A stretch of 39,536 nt of DNA from contig JAMOOP010000093.1 in assembly GCA_027065385.1 (NCBI GenBank), positions 1 through 39,536 of the forward strand. The letters run 5' to 3'. Under the pieces are notes generated by a model, which was not told where the DNA came from, did no database searches, and was given only the letters and a program-made list of their open reading frames with translations. The stretch's first letter is position 1; the number at the start of each line of letters is the position of its first letter. A program made the translations under genes and the position numbers. Below are positions 24,617 through 32,953 of the stretch, piece by piece. The stretch is from Campylobacteraceae bacterium. GTDB lineage: Bacteria > Campylobacterota > Campylobacteria > Campylobacterales > Sulfurovaceae.

Positions 24617-25174
24617 TTACTCTTTCACTTTTTCTAATTTAATTACCTCGTTCACATAATTATTAAAACTTCTATCCATAGCAATAACTTTAGGACGAAT
24701 AGATGGTAGATGACCGTATATAAAACTAAGTTCTTCTCTAGCTTTATCTACACTTTTACCTTTTATGGCATAGATATATAGTGCAGAGGCTAAAGAGGTT
24801 CTATCTGCTCCACCTTCACAATGTATTAATATAGGTTCTTTGGCATCTTTTAATATCTTTACTAATTTTGATGTTTTATTAAAATCTAAATATTTTCTTG
24901 AACTCATTTGATATGTAATAAGGGTTACATTATGCTCTTTTGTAATTCTTTTTTCATCTTTGTACCAAGATTTGTTTTTCTGTTTTCCTCTTAAATTTAA
25001 TACTGTTTTAATATTATACTTCTCTAAATAATAAGGCATATTAAAACTAAAGAGTTGGGCTGAACGGTAGGCGTTATTGTCTAATTTATGAAAATTTCCA
25101 TATATTAATCCATATCCAATATAGATAATTAGCAGTAGTAGAACTATTTTTATAATTTTTTTTAAATATTTCAC
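24617..25174 (-). CDS. Membrane-anchored tyrosine/dual-specificity phosphatase
   Basis: 185 residues. An N-terminal membrane helix (about 5-24) is followed by a Cys-dependent phosphatase domain with the P-loop HCEGGADRTS (Cys119, Arg125) and the upstream TVLNLRG strand typical of DSP/SiwC-like bacterial enzymes. The catalytic domain probably lies in the periplasm if the helix is an uncleaved signal anchor. Substrate unknown; placement next to surface glycan genes on the opposite strand is only suggestive. Confidence 0.8.
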   Translation of the reverse strand: MKYLKKIIKIVLLLLIIYIGYGLIYGNFHKLDNNAYRSAQLFSFNMPYYLEKYNIKTVLNLRGKQKNKSWYKDEKRITKEHNVTLITYQMSSRKYLDFNKTSKLVKILKDAKEPILIHCEGGADRTSLASALYIYAIKGKSVDKAREELSFIYGHLPSIRPKVIAMDRSFNNYVNEVIKLEKVKE

Positions 25175-25239
25175 AATTTCTTCTCTTAATTTTTTGTATT
25201 ATAATTAAATTATATTTAATTTATGGTATTGTTATATTT

Positions 25240-26277
25240 ATGAAAACAATTTTATTTTGCACAGAACCAAACTCTTTTAATATATTAAAACCTTTAGCTG
25301 ATGAGTTAGAAAACCAAAAAGATGAATATATATGGTATGTAACTCCTAAACTTTTTGATGAATTTCCATATAAACATCAAATGCACACAAATAGTATTAA
25401 TTATTTAGATGATTTTAAAAGTGATGTAATATTTACTCCAACAGATAAAGTTCCATATTGGCTTTATGGTCTAAAAGTTCATATTTTTGACTCTTTACTA
25501 GAAGATGAAAAAAAATATATGGAGATGATTAACTATTTTGACCTATATCTAACTCCTGGCCCTAAATTTACAGATATATTTGAAAGTTTGGCAGAGGAGT
25601 ATAAAAGCTTTAGCGTAATAGAGACAGGTTGGTCTAAACTTGATACACTTTTTAATATAGCCAATGATGATAATATCTCATGGGAGAGAGATAATCTTTT
25701 AGAAAAATATGGCGTAAAATATATTATTCTCTATGCACCAAGTTCAGATATGGAGCTAACTTCTGTTATGAAGTTAAAAGATATTATTATTAAACTAAGT
25801 TCCAGAAAAGATGTTCTTTTTATGATAAAATTTGATGAAAATATGAGTAAAGAGATAGTAGATGAGTATAAAGAGATAGATACACCGAATATACTAATAT
25901 TAGATGATAATAATATTAGTAAAAATATGCATATAGCAGATGTTTTAATTAGTGATACAAACTCTTTAGTTTATGAGTTTATACTTTTAGATAAACCTGT
26001 ATTAACAGTTGATACAAAATTAAAAGATATAACTTGGTCAAATCAAGGTGCTAGTGGAATTTATTTGAATGTTATTAGAACTTTAGAGAGAAGTGTAGCA
26101 ACTAGAAATAGAAGAGACCAAACTAAAAAGAACTATCACCCTTATAATGATGGAAAATCTGCTAAACGAATGGTAGATGCTGTTAAAGAGTATATTAAAA
26201 AACATGAAATTCCAAATGAAAGAAAGCTATCTTTTTTTAAAAAATGGAAAATAAAGAGAGAGTTTAAAAGAGATTAG
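25240..26277 (+). CDS. CDP-glycerol glycerophosphotransferase-like protein
   Basis: 345 residues, GT-B-like. The region ILFCTEPNSFNILKPLADEL starts a Rossmann domain, VIETGWSKLD and the C-terminal ADVLISDTNSLVYEFILLDKPVL with YHPYNDGKSAKRMVDAV match the TagB/TagF/Glyphos_transf group, which move glycerol- or ribitol-phosphate onto wall or capsule polymers. In Gram-negative bacteria relatives decorate capsule or LPS. First of a four-gene plus-strand set; 42 bases precede the epimerase. Confidence 0.75.
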   Translation: MKTILFCTEPNSFNILKPLADELENQKDEYIWYVTPKLFDEFPYKHQMHTNSINYLDDFKSDVIFTPTDKVPYWLYGLKVHIFDSLLEDEKKYMEMINYFDLYLTPGPKFTDIFESLAEEYKSFSVIETGWSKLDTLFNIANDDNISWERDNLLEKYGVKYIILYAPSSDMELTSVMKLKDIIIKLSSRKDVLFMIKFDENMSKEIVDEYKEIDTPNILILDDNNISKNMHIADVLISDTNSLVYEFILLDKPVLTVDTKLKDITWSNQGASGIYLNVIRTLERSVATRNRRDQTKKNYHPYNDGKSAKRMVDAVKEYIKKHEIPNERKLSFFKKWKIKREFKRD

Positions 26278-26319
26278 TTATAATTTTATTTAACAAAAAA
26301 TAATAAGTTTAGGAATTTT

Positions 26320-27387
26320 ATGAAAATATTAATAACAGGAACAGCAGGTTTTATAGGTTCAGCACTAGCTGAAAAATTGATTGCAAGAGGTGATAAGGTA
26401 GTAGGGCTTGACTCAATTAATGACTACTATGATATAAATGTAAAATATGGACGACTTCAAAGAAGTGGAATTATAGAGAGTTTAGAAGATGGAGAGAGTA
26501 TAAAATATAACTCTCTTTTAACCTCATCTAAAAATCCTAATCTAAAATTTATAAAGCTAAATCTTGAAGATAAAGAGAATTTAATGAAACTCTTTAAAGA
26601 AGAAAAATTTGATGCTGTATGTAATTTAGCTGCACAAGCAGGAGTTAGATATAGTTTAATTAATCCTGATGCTTATATTCAAAGTAATATAGTTGGATTT
26701 ATAAATATTTTAGAGGCTTGTCGCCATAATGGAGTTAATAATCTCTCTTACGCTTCAAGCTCATCTGTATATGGACTAAATGAAAAGTTACCATTTTCAA
26801 CCGAAGATAGTGTTGACCACCCAATATCTCTATACGCTGCGAGTAAAAAGTCTAATGAACTTATGGCTCATACATACTCTCACCTTTATGGAATATCAAC
26901 TACAGGACTTAGATTTTTTACAGTATATGGACCTTGGGGAAGACCTGATATGGCTCTATTTCTATTTGTTAAAGCAGGGCTTGAAGGTAAGGCTATAGAT
27001 GTATTTAATAATGGAGAGATGCTTAGAGATTTTACCTATATTGATGATATAGTTGAGGGTGTAATAAGAGTTATAGATAATCCTGCTAAAAAAGATAATA
27101 GTTGGAGTGGAAAAGATGGAAAAGTCTCAACCTCATCAGCACCATATAAGATATATAATATAGGCAATAATAACCCTGTAAAACTTATGGACTTTATAGA
27201 GGCTATTGAGAAGAGACTAGGTAAAAAAATAGAGAAAAATATGATGCCAATTCAAGCAGGAGATGTACCTGCAACTTACGCAGATGTTACCGATTTGGTT
27301 GAGGATTTAGACTATAAACCAGCAACTCCTATTCAAGAGGGTGTTGATAAGTTTATAGATTGGTATTTAGAGTTTTTTGAAAAATGA
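26320..27387 (+). CDS. NAD-dependent epimerase, probably UDP-glucuronate 4-epimerase
   Basis: 355 residues, an extended SDR. NAD motif GTAGFIGSALAE (7-18), catalytic S-Y-K set ASSSSVYG and YAASKKS, GLRFFTVYGPWGRPDMA and YNIGNNNPVKLMDFI. The AQAGVRYS and GPWGRPDMA signatures are those of UDP-glucuronate/galacturonate epimerases (CapI/LpsL type), giving UDP-galacturonate for capsule or LPS. Its stop overlaps the next start (ATGA). Confidence 0.85.
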   Translation: MKILITGTAGFIGSALAEKLIARGDKVVGLDSINDYYDINVKYGRLQRSGIIESLEDGESIKYNSLLTSSKNPNLKFIKLNLEDKENLMKLFKEEKFDAVCNLAAQAGVRYSLINPDAYIQSNIVGFINILEACRHNGVNNLSYASSSSVYGLNEKLPFSTEDSVDHPISLYAASKKSNELMAHTYSHLYGISTTGLRFFTVYGPWGRPDMALFLFVKAGLEGKAIDVFNNGEMLRDFTYIDDIVEGVIRVIDNPAKKDNSWSGKDGKVSTSSAPYKIYNIGNNNPVKLMDFIEAIEKRLGKKIEKNMMPIQAGDVPATYADVTDLVEDLDYKPATPIQEGVDKFIDWYLEFFEK

Positions 27388-28295
27388 TAGATTATCTATA
27401 TCTTTTTTTATATAAACTCTTTTCTCTTTTAGCAAAAATATTACCGAAAAAAGCAATGGATTTTTTACTAAAAGGTTTAGCTAAATTTGCTTATAGAGTA
27501 GATAAAAAACATAACCATATTATTAATGCAAATTTAAAATTAGCTTTTAAAGAGACTCTAACCCAAATAGATAGAGATAAGATAGGAGTTAGAGTATTTT
27601 ATAATCTTTTACAAACCATTATTGGATTTATAAAAAGAGATGGAAAAAGCAAAGAGGAGATATTAAAAGATATAGAGTTTAAAAATAGTCACATTTTACA
27701 AAATGCTATAGATAATAATAAAAAGATAATCTTTATAACAGGACACTATAGTAATTGGGAACTTTTACCACTATCCGTCTCTGCTAAATTTGGCATAAAT
27801 ATAGTAGGGGTTGGCAGAAAATTGGACTCTGAATTAATGGATAGAGTTCTAATTAAAAATAGAGAAAAGTTTGGTATAGAGATGGTTTATAGAAAAGGTG
27901 GTTTAAAAGGTATAATAAAAGCACTTAAAAATGGTAAAGCTATAGGACTACTATTAGACCAACACTTAGGAGCAAAACAAGGTGGAGTTGAAATTAATTT
28001 TTTTAACTATAAAGCACTCCACTCTCCATCGGCTTCTATTTTAGCTAGAAACTTTCAAGCCACTCTTATACCTGTTTTTATATCTACCAATAACTATAAA
28101 AAATATACTATTACATTTTATAATCCACTACCTCTTATTAAAACAGAAGATAAAGAGAGGGATATAATAGATATGACTCAAGCCCAAGCTAAAATTACAG
28201 AAGATGTTATAAAAGAAAAGCCTGATGAGTGGTTTTGGGTACATAAGAGATGGAAAGGGTTTTATCCTGAAATTTATAAGAGAGAGAGTAAATGA
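27384..28295 (+). CDS. LpxL/HtrB-like lipid acyltransferase
   Basis: 303 residues with one N-terminal membrane segment. The HxxxxE-type catalytic motif GHYSNWE (about 118-124) and LLDQHLG place it with the late lipid A acyltransferases. These add the secondary acyl chain to Kdo2-lipid IVA at the inner membrane. Overlaps both neighbours by 4 bases, so translation is coupled to the epimerase and the capsule gene. Confidence 0.85.
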   Translation: MIDYLYLFLYKLFSLLAKILPKKAMDFLLKGLAKFAYRVDKKHNHIINANLKLAFKETLTQIDRDKIGVRVFYNLLQTIIGFIKRDGKSKEEILKDIEFKNSHILQNAIDNNKKIIFITGHYSNWELLPLSVSAKFGINIVGVGRKLDSELMDRVLIKNREKFGIEMVYRKGGLKGIIKALKNGKAIGLLLDQHLGAKQGGVEINFFNYKALHSPSASILARNFQATLIPVFISTNNYKKYTITFYNPLPLIKTEDKERDIIDMTQAQAKITEDVIKEKPDEWFWVHKRWKGFYPEIYKRESK

Positions 28296-29392
28296 GACTC
28301 CTTTTCTACTCTCTAACCAAAAATCAATATAGATATTTTAAAAAACTATCTAAAAATCTAAAGTTTGAAAGTAGAGTTATATTTTTCCCATCTTTAAATA
28401 TCTCTTTAGATGGATTAAAACTTTTAAAAAAAATAGATACAAAATCTATTTTAGATATAAAATTAAAAGAGATAGATATTAAATATAGTAGCTTTTTATA
28501 TAAACTTCTATATAAACTCTTACTAAAGTTTCAGATACCTTGGGTTATTATGAGTATATATAAAGAGCTAAAAGAGTATAAGCCTAACTATCTGGTATTG
28601 TGGAATGGAAAGAAGTTTCATCAAGTCCTAGCTTTAGAGGTTGCAAAAATATTAGATATAAAGTCTATATTTTTTGAAAATGGGGTACTTCCAAACACCA
28701 CCACAATGGATTTTAAAGGGGTAAATGCCTCTAATTCACTCTCTAAAGATATAGAGTTTTATAGAAATTTAGAGTATAAAGATATGAAGCTACCTAAAAT
28801 TTTAGAGGTTAGAGTATCTAAAAGGGAGAAAAAAGAGTTTAATAGCAAACTTCCTAAAAGATATATATTTATTCCATTTCAAGTCTCTTACGATACACAG
28901 ATAATCCAACACTCACCTTGGATAAAAGATATGTTTGAGCTTTTTAATATAGTAGAGTATCTATCTAAAAGATTAGATATAGTATTTATAATCAAAGAAC
29001 ACCCATCAGATAGAGTAAGTAATTATAACTCTTTATATAAAAAAGCCACTAAAAATATCCGTTTTAGTTCGGAAAATACTCAAACTTTAATAGAAAATTC
29101 ATTAGCAATAGTTACTATAAACTCTAGTGTAGCTATGGAATCACTTCTTTTTAAAAAAAGAGTAATAGTTTTAGGCGAAGCATTTTTTGCTATTAATGAG
29201 ATAGTTAAGATAGCATCTTCAAAAAAAGAGATTTTAAAGATTTTAAAAGATATAGATAGTTGGGTTATTAATAGGAGTTTAATAGATAATTTTTTATACT
29301 ATCTATACTACGATTATCTAATTCCAACTAATTGGAGAAAGGCTAATAGCAAACACTATAAAGCTATAGAAGATAAAATCAGTAGTAATTAA
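28292..29392 (+). CDS. Capsule/LPS polysaccharide transferase-like protein (Capsule_synth type)
   Basis: 366 residues. FENGVLPNTTTMDFKGVN, YIFIPFQVSYDTQI, IIKEHPSDR and TINSSVAMESLLFKKRVIVLG follow the pattern of the KpsC/KpsS and Capsule_synth families (Kdo-linker transferases, GT-B-like fold). It starts 4 bases inside the acyltransferase gene and closes the surface-glycan set. Acceptor unknown. Confidence 0.7.
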   Translation: MRLLFYSLTKNQYRYFKKLSKNLKFESRVIFFPSLNISLDGLKLLKKIDTKSILDIKLKEIDIKYSSFLYKLLYKLLLKFQIPWVIMSIYKELKEYKPNYLVLWNGKKFHQVLALEVAKILDIKSIFFENGVLPNTTTMDFKGVNASNSLSKDIEFYRNLEYKDMKLPKILEVRVSKREKKEFNSKLPKRYIFIPFQVSYDTQIIQHSPWIKDMFELFNIVEYLSKRLDIVFIIKEHPSDRVSNYNSLYKKATKNIRFSSENTQTLIENSLAIVTINSSVAMESLLFKKRVIVLGEAFFAINEIVKIASSKKEILKILKDIDSWVINRSLIDNFLYYLYYDYLIPTNWRKANSKHYKAIEDKISSN

Positions 29393-29405
29393 AAAAGGAA
29401 AAAAT

Positions 29406-29903
29406 ATGGCAAAAGAACACTATTTTGATATAACAGCAAAACTTGATATGATGGAGATGAAAAACGCTATTGTAATGGCTCAAAAAGAGGTAGCAAATAG
29501 ATTTGACTTTAAAGGGTTAGTAGCAGAGATTGATTTAAATGAAAAAGCTAAAACTCTATCTCTTAGTAGCTCTAGTGAACAGAAAATTGATGCCCTAAAA
29601 GATATAGTTATATCTAAACTTATTAAAAGAGGAATTTCTGGAAAATCATTAGAAGAGGTTAAAACAGAGGGTATTTCAGGAGGCAATAGTAAAATTATAT
29701 ATAGAATAGTGGACACTATTGATAAAGCAGAGGCTAAAGAGATAGTAAAAGCTATAAAGAGTATGAAGATAAAAGTTACCCCATCTATTCAAGGTGATGA
29801 GGTTCGTGTAAGTGGTAAAAAGATAGATGATTTACAAGCTGTAATGAAAAAAGTTAAATCTTTAGATTTAAAAGCTCCTCTAGTTTTTGGAAACTTTAAA
29901 TAG
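29406..29903 (+). CDS. yajQ: YajQ-family nucleotide-binding protein
   Basis: 165 residues, typical. Starts AKEHYFDITAKLDMMEMKNA, then VANRFDFKG and VRVSGKKIDDLQAVM and the C-terminal PLVFGNFK. YajQ proteins bind nucleotides, in some species c-di-GMP; the window also encodes a GGDEF-EAL protein, but no link is shown. AAAAAAGG precedes the start. It overlaps recQ by 8 bases at the 3' ends. Confidence 0.95.
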   Translation: MAKEHYFDITAKLDMMEMKNAIVMAQKEVANRFDFKGLVAEIDLNEKAKTLSLSSSSEQKIDALKDIVISKLIKRGISGKSLEEVKTEGISGGNSKIIYRIVDTIDKAEAKEIVKAIKSMKIKVTPSIQGDEVRVSGKKIDDLQAVMKKVKSLDLKAPLVFGNFK

Positions 29904-31695
29904 CTACTCTTAACTCTTTTATAAGCTCTATAAAGAGCTTACCATATCTCTCAAACTTAATCTCACCTACACCATGAATTTGTAACATCTCCAATTTATC
30001 TATTGGCATAATAATAGACATCTCTTTTAGAGTCTTATCTGAAAATACTACATAAGGTGGAACTCTATTTTCTGATGCTATCTCTTTTCTAAGCTCTCTT
30101 AATCTATCAAACACCTCAACCTCATAATCTTCAAAATAATCAACCTTTTTCTTTTTCTCTTTAACTACTCTTTTTACTACTAATCTCTCTTCATTAATAG
30201 ATACTCTCTCTTCTCCTTTTAAAATTTTAATTCCTATATTGGTTAAATAATATACTCTATACTCACCTATCTCTATAGCACCTAACTCTAAAAGTTTATC
30301 TGCAATAACTAACCATTGAGCTTTAGAGTAATCTTTACCTAGACCATAAACAGATAAACCATCATGTCCATTATTTAAAATTCTCTGCTCTCTACTCCCT
30401 CTTAAAACATCAACTACATAGATAATTCCAAAAGATTGTTTAGTTCTATATATAGCAGATAAGAGTTTTTGAGCTTCAATAGTTATATCTATAGAGTTTT
30501 TATTAGGATTTAAGCAGTTATCACACCTATTTTTACAAGGCTCTATAGAGTCACTAAAATATCTAGCTATCTGTTGATGCCTACACACTTCCGAGTCTGC
30601 AAATCTTGATATAGTGTTTATCTTCTCATAAGCATTTCTCTTATATGGAGTATCTGGCAACTCATCTATAAAAGATTTTTGTTGAATTATATCAACTGCT
30701 GAAAATAGAAGTAGAGTTTTAGCATCTAATCCATCTCTTCCTGCTCTTCCTATCTCTTGATAGTAGTTTTCTAAGGTTTTTGGCATATTAAGATGTACTA
30801 CAAATCTGATATTACTCTTATCTATTCCCATTCCAAAAGCTATAGTAGCCACTACTATATCTATCTCATCTGTTATAAATTGATTATATACTCTTTTTTT
30901 AACCTTAGTCTCTAATCCTGCATGAAATGCCTCAGCTTTATACCCTTTTTGTTTTAAAAATTTAGCAATAGACTCTGTCTGTTTTCTTGAAAAGGCGTAA
31001 ACAATTCCTGCTTGATTAGTATGCTCTTCTAAAAAGTTTGTAAGCTGTCTCTTTCCATCTCCTTGTCTATGCTCTGCTGTTATAGTTAAGTTTTTACGAA
31101 AAAGAGAACCTGTTACTATTTTAGGATTTTTAAGTCTTAAATTAGAGATAATATCATCTCTTACAAGAGTAGTAGCAGTAGCTGTAAAAGCTGATATTGT
31201 AGTATCTGGAAAAGAGATTTTAAGTTGAGATAACATTCTATAGTGTTCTCTAAACTCATGTCCCCACTCACTAACACAGTGAGCCTCATCTATAACAAAA
31301 AAGTTAATATTTAAATCCATTATAAAATTTAAAAACCCCTCCATCATAAGCCTCTCTGGTGCTACATAGAGTAGTTTTATTCTATTTTGATATAAATCTC
31401 TAGCAATCTCTTTTGTCTCCTCCTTAGTTTGCATAGAACTAATCATTGCAGAAGCAATACCATTAGCTCTAAGTGCCACAACTTGGTCGTGCATAAGAGC
31501 TAAAAGTGGAGATACAACTATAGTAACACCCTCCATAAGTAGAGATGGAAGTTGATAACATAAAGATTTACCACCTCCTGTTGGAAGTATCATAAGTACA
31601 TCTTGATGATTTAAAATAGAGTCAATAACCTCTTCTTGTTGCTCTCTAAACTCTTTATGTCCAAAATAGTGTTCTAATATATGCTGTTTATTCAT
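29896..31695 (-). CDS. recQ: ATP-dependent DNA helicase RecQ
   Basis: 599 residues, standard. Walker A PTGGGKS (38-44), DEAH (136-139) followed by CVSEWGHEFR, motif VI QEIGRAGRDG, the zinc site CRHQQ...CKNRCDNC, a winged-helix region (about 410-480) and a C-terminal HRDC domain (about 525-595) are all present. It unwinds recombination and replication intermediates in 3'-5' direction. Convergent with yajQ (8-base overlap) and divergent from the nor cluster. Confidence 0.95.
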   Translation of the reverse strand: MNKQHILEHYFGHKEFREQQEEVIDSILNHQDVLMILPTGGGKSLCYQLPSLLMEGVTIVVSPLLALMHDQVVALRANGIASAMISSMQTKEETKEIARDLYQNRIKLLYVAPERLMMEGFLNFIMDLNINFFVIDEAHCVSEWGHEFREHYRMLSQLKISFPDTTISAFTATATTLVRDDIISNLRLKNPKIVTGSLFRKNLTITAEHRQGDGKRQLTNFLEEHTNQAGIVYAFSRKQTESIAKFLKQKGYKAEAFHAGLETKVKKRVYNQFITDEIDIVVATIAFGMGIDKSNIRFVVHLNMPKTLENYYQEIGRAGRDGLDAKTLLLFSAVDIIQQKSFIDELPDTPYKRNAYEKINTISRFADSEVCRHQQIARYFSDSIEPCKNRCDNCLNPNKNSIDITIEAQKLLSAIYRTKQSFGIIYVVDVLRGSREQRILNNGHDGLSVYGLGKDYSKAQWLVIADKLLELGAIEIGEYRVYYLTNIGIKILKGEERVSINEERLVVKRVVKEKKKKVDYFEDYEVEVFDRLRELRKEIASENRVPPYVVFSDKTLKEMSIIMPIDKLEMLQIHGVGEIKFERYGKLFIELIKELRVAI

Positions 31696-31836
31696 TATCT
31701 TTTTTAAATTAGATTATAACATAGTTATTGAATTAGAATTTTTTTGTTTAATCTTTTTATTTTAATAGTATTTTTCTCTATTAATTAGATAATATATAAT
31801 TATAATTTCTTATTTCAAAAACTTTTTTTGATAAAG

Positions 31837-31850
31837 TTGACTAATATCAA
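31837..31850. promoter_or_regulatory. FNR/CRP-family palindrome upstream of the nor-nir cluster
   Basis: TTGACTAATATCAA matches the TTGAT-N4-ATCAA consensus of FNR-type regulators with one mismatch. It lies in the 227-bp divergent region between recQ and the first nor gene, 73 bases before that gene's start. A TTGACA -35-like hexamer at 31869-31874 and TAAAAT at 31894-31899 follow; a start site near 31905 would put the palindrome's centre at about -61, a usual activator position. Control by an NO- or oxygen-sensing CRP/FNR protein (NssR-, DNR-type) is inferred. Confidence 0.55.
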
Positions 31851-31922
31851 TAATTTTTTCTAAGCAAATTGACATAATACAATATGCTTTTAGTAAAATA
31901 GATATTCAAAAGGATTTCATTT

Positions 31923-32270
31923 ATGGAAATATTAGTTACACGACCAGAGATTGCACTTGATATGTTTCTACCAATCTTTGTTGTTTCAACACTTGTTTTA
32001 GTTTTTGGAGTAGGTTATGCTGCCATTATTACTCTATCTAAGATGGGTTACTTTTCGAAAAAATGGATGAGTCTTGGGTATCTGTTTTGGGCATTACAAA
32101 CTTACTGTTTATATGAACTCTCTATCTTAATTCAGAGTGAACTTTTTACAACTAAAGCATTGATGGTTACAATGATAGCTTATCTATTTATTCCCCATCT
32201 ATACTTTAGATTAATAGAAGATTCTGAAAGACGATATGAAGAGAACCATAAAACAAACCAAAAACAATAA
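31923..32270 (+). CDS. Small membrane protein at the head of the nor cluster
   Basis: 115 residues with three likely membrane helices (about 14-40, 50-67, 78-97) and a charged C-terminal tail. No family recognised. It precedes norC by 11 bases and must share its transcript. A role in Nor assembly or electron delivery is possible but unproven. The nearby AAAAGGA is the ribosome site. Confidence 0.7.
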   Translation: MEILVTRPEIALDMFLPIFVVSTLVLVFGVGYAAIITLSKMGYFSKKWMSLGYLFWALQTYCLYELSILIQSELFTTKALMVTMIAYLFIPHLYFRLIEDSERRYEENHKTNQKQ

Positions 32271-32281
32271 TAGGAGGAGAC

Positions 32282-32953
32282 ATGGCAAACGAAAATCTAT
32301 CCGTATGGACAAGTATTCCATTTTGGCGTAGGTCAGCTGCATGGGTAACAGGATTTGCTACTATTTTACTCATTTGGCTAACCTTTGATACATTGGGACA
32401 AATCGGTATGGGTACAGACAATGATTTAAAAAATGGGGTAACTAAAAGAGTACCCGCGGCAACAGTAATCAATTATCATATTGATTATAAAATGAGTGCA
32501 AAAAGAGGACATGAAGTTCCAGTAATTGGTAAAAAAGAACCATTTTTTGGAAAAGAGTGGAGTGATAAGGAAGCAAAAGAGCTTCTTCATTTAGGAAAAC
32601 TTACATCACAAGCTAAAAACTGTATGAATTGTCATACTCTACTTGGTAATGGTGCGTATTATGCTCCTGATTTGACAAAAGCTTGGTTAGACCCAGCATG
32701 GCAAAAAGGTGGTCCACTTCAAGGTATGACTGGGAAAAATACAACAGAAGAGGCGATGGCTGAATTCTTACAGCACCCATCACAATATCCAACTCATGCT
32801 AGAATGATGCCTAATCTTAATATTACAGAAAAAGAGGCTAAAGGGTTAGTAGCATTTCTTAAACACATGAGTAGTATTGATACAAATGGTTTCCCAAGAA
32901 ACTTCTCTAAAACAGCAGAACAATTCAAAGCAGGAGGCACTAATGCTCACTAG
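32282..32953 (+). CDS. norC: Nitric oxide reductase cytochrome c subunit NorC
   Basis: 223 residues. One N-terminal membrane anchor (about 17-40) then a periplasmic c-type domain with heme motif CMNCH (in KNCMNCHTLLGNGAYYAP) and the likely axial Met in ARMMPNLNI. The GAYYAPDLTKAW segment is typical of NorC. It takes electrons from a periplasmic donor and passes them to NorB. AGGAGG precedes the start, and its 3' end overlaps norB by 11 bases. Confidence 0.93.
   Translation: MANENLSVWTSIPFWRRSAAWVTGFATILLIWLTFDTLGQIGMGTDNDLKNGVTKRVPAATVINYHIDYKMSAKRGHEVPVIGKKEPFFGKEWSDKEAKELLHLGKLTSQAKNCMNCHTLLGNGAYYAPDLTKAWLDPAWQKGGPLQGMTGKNTTEEAMAEFLQHPSQYPTHARMMPNLNITEKEAKGLVAFLKHMSSIDTNGFPRNFSKTAEQFKAGGTNAH

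Noticed and set aside
24432-24659. 75-codon plus-strand frame in the gap right of repeat copy 2
   Set aside because: No ribosome site, low-complexity composition, overlaps the real phosphatase gene on the other strand, and no recognisable domain.
32877-32942. Longer N-terminus for norB
   Set aside because: It lies fully inside norC in another frame; the ATG at 32943 has an AGGAGG at the right distance and gives heme ligand numbering that matches characterised NorB.
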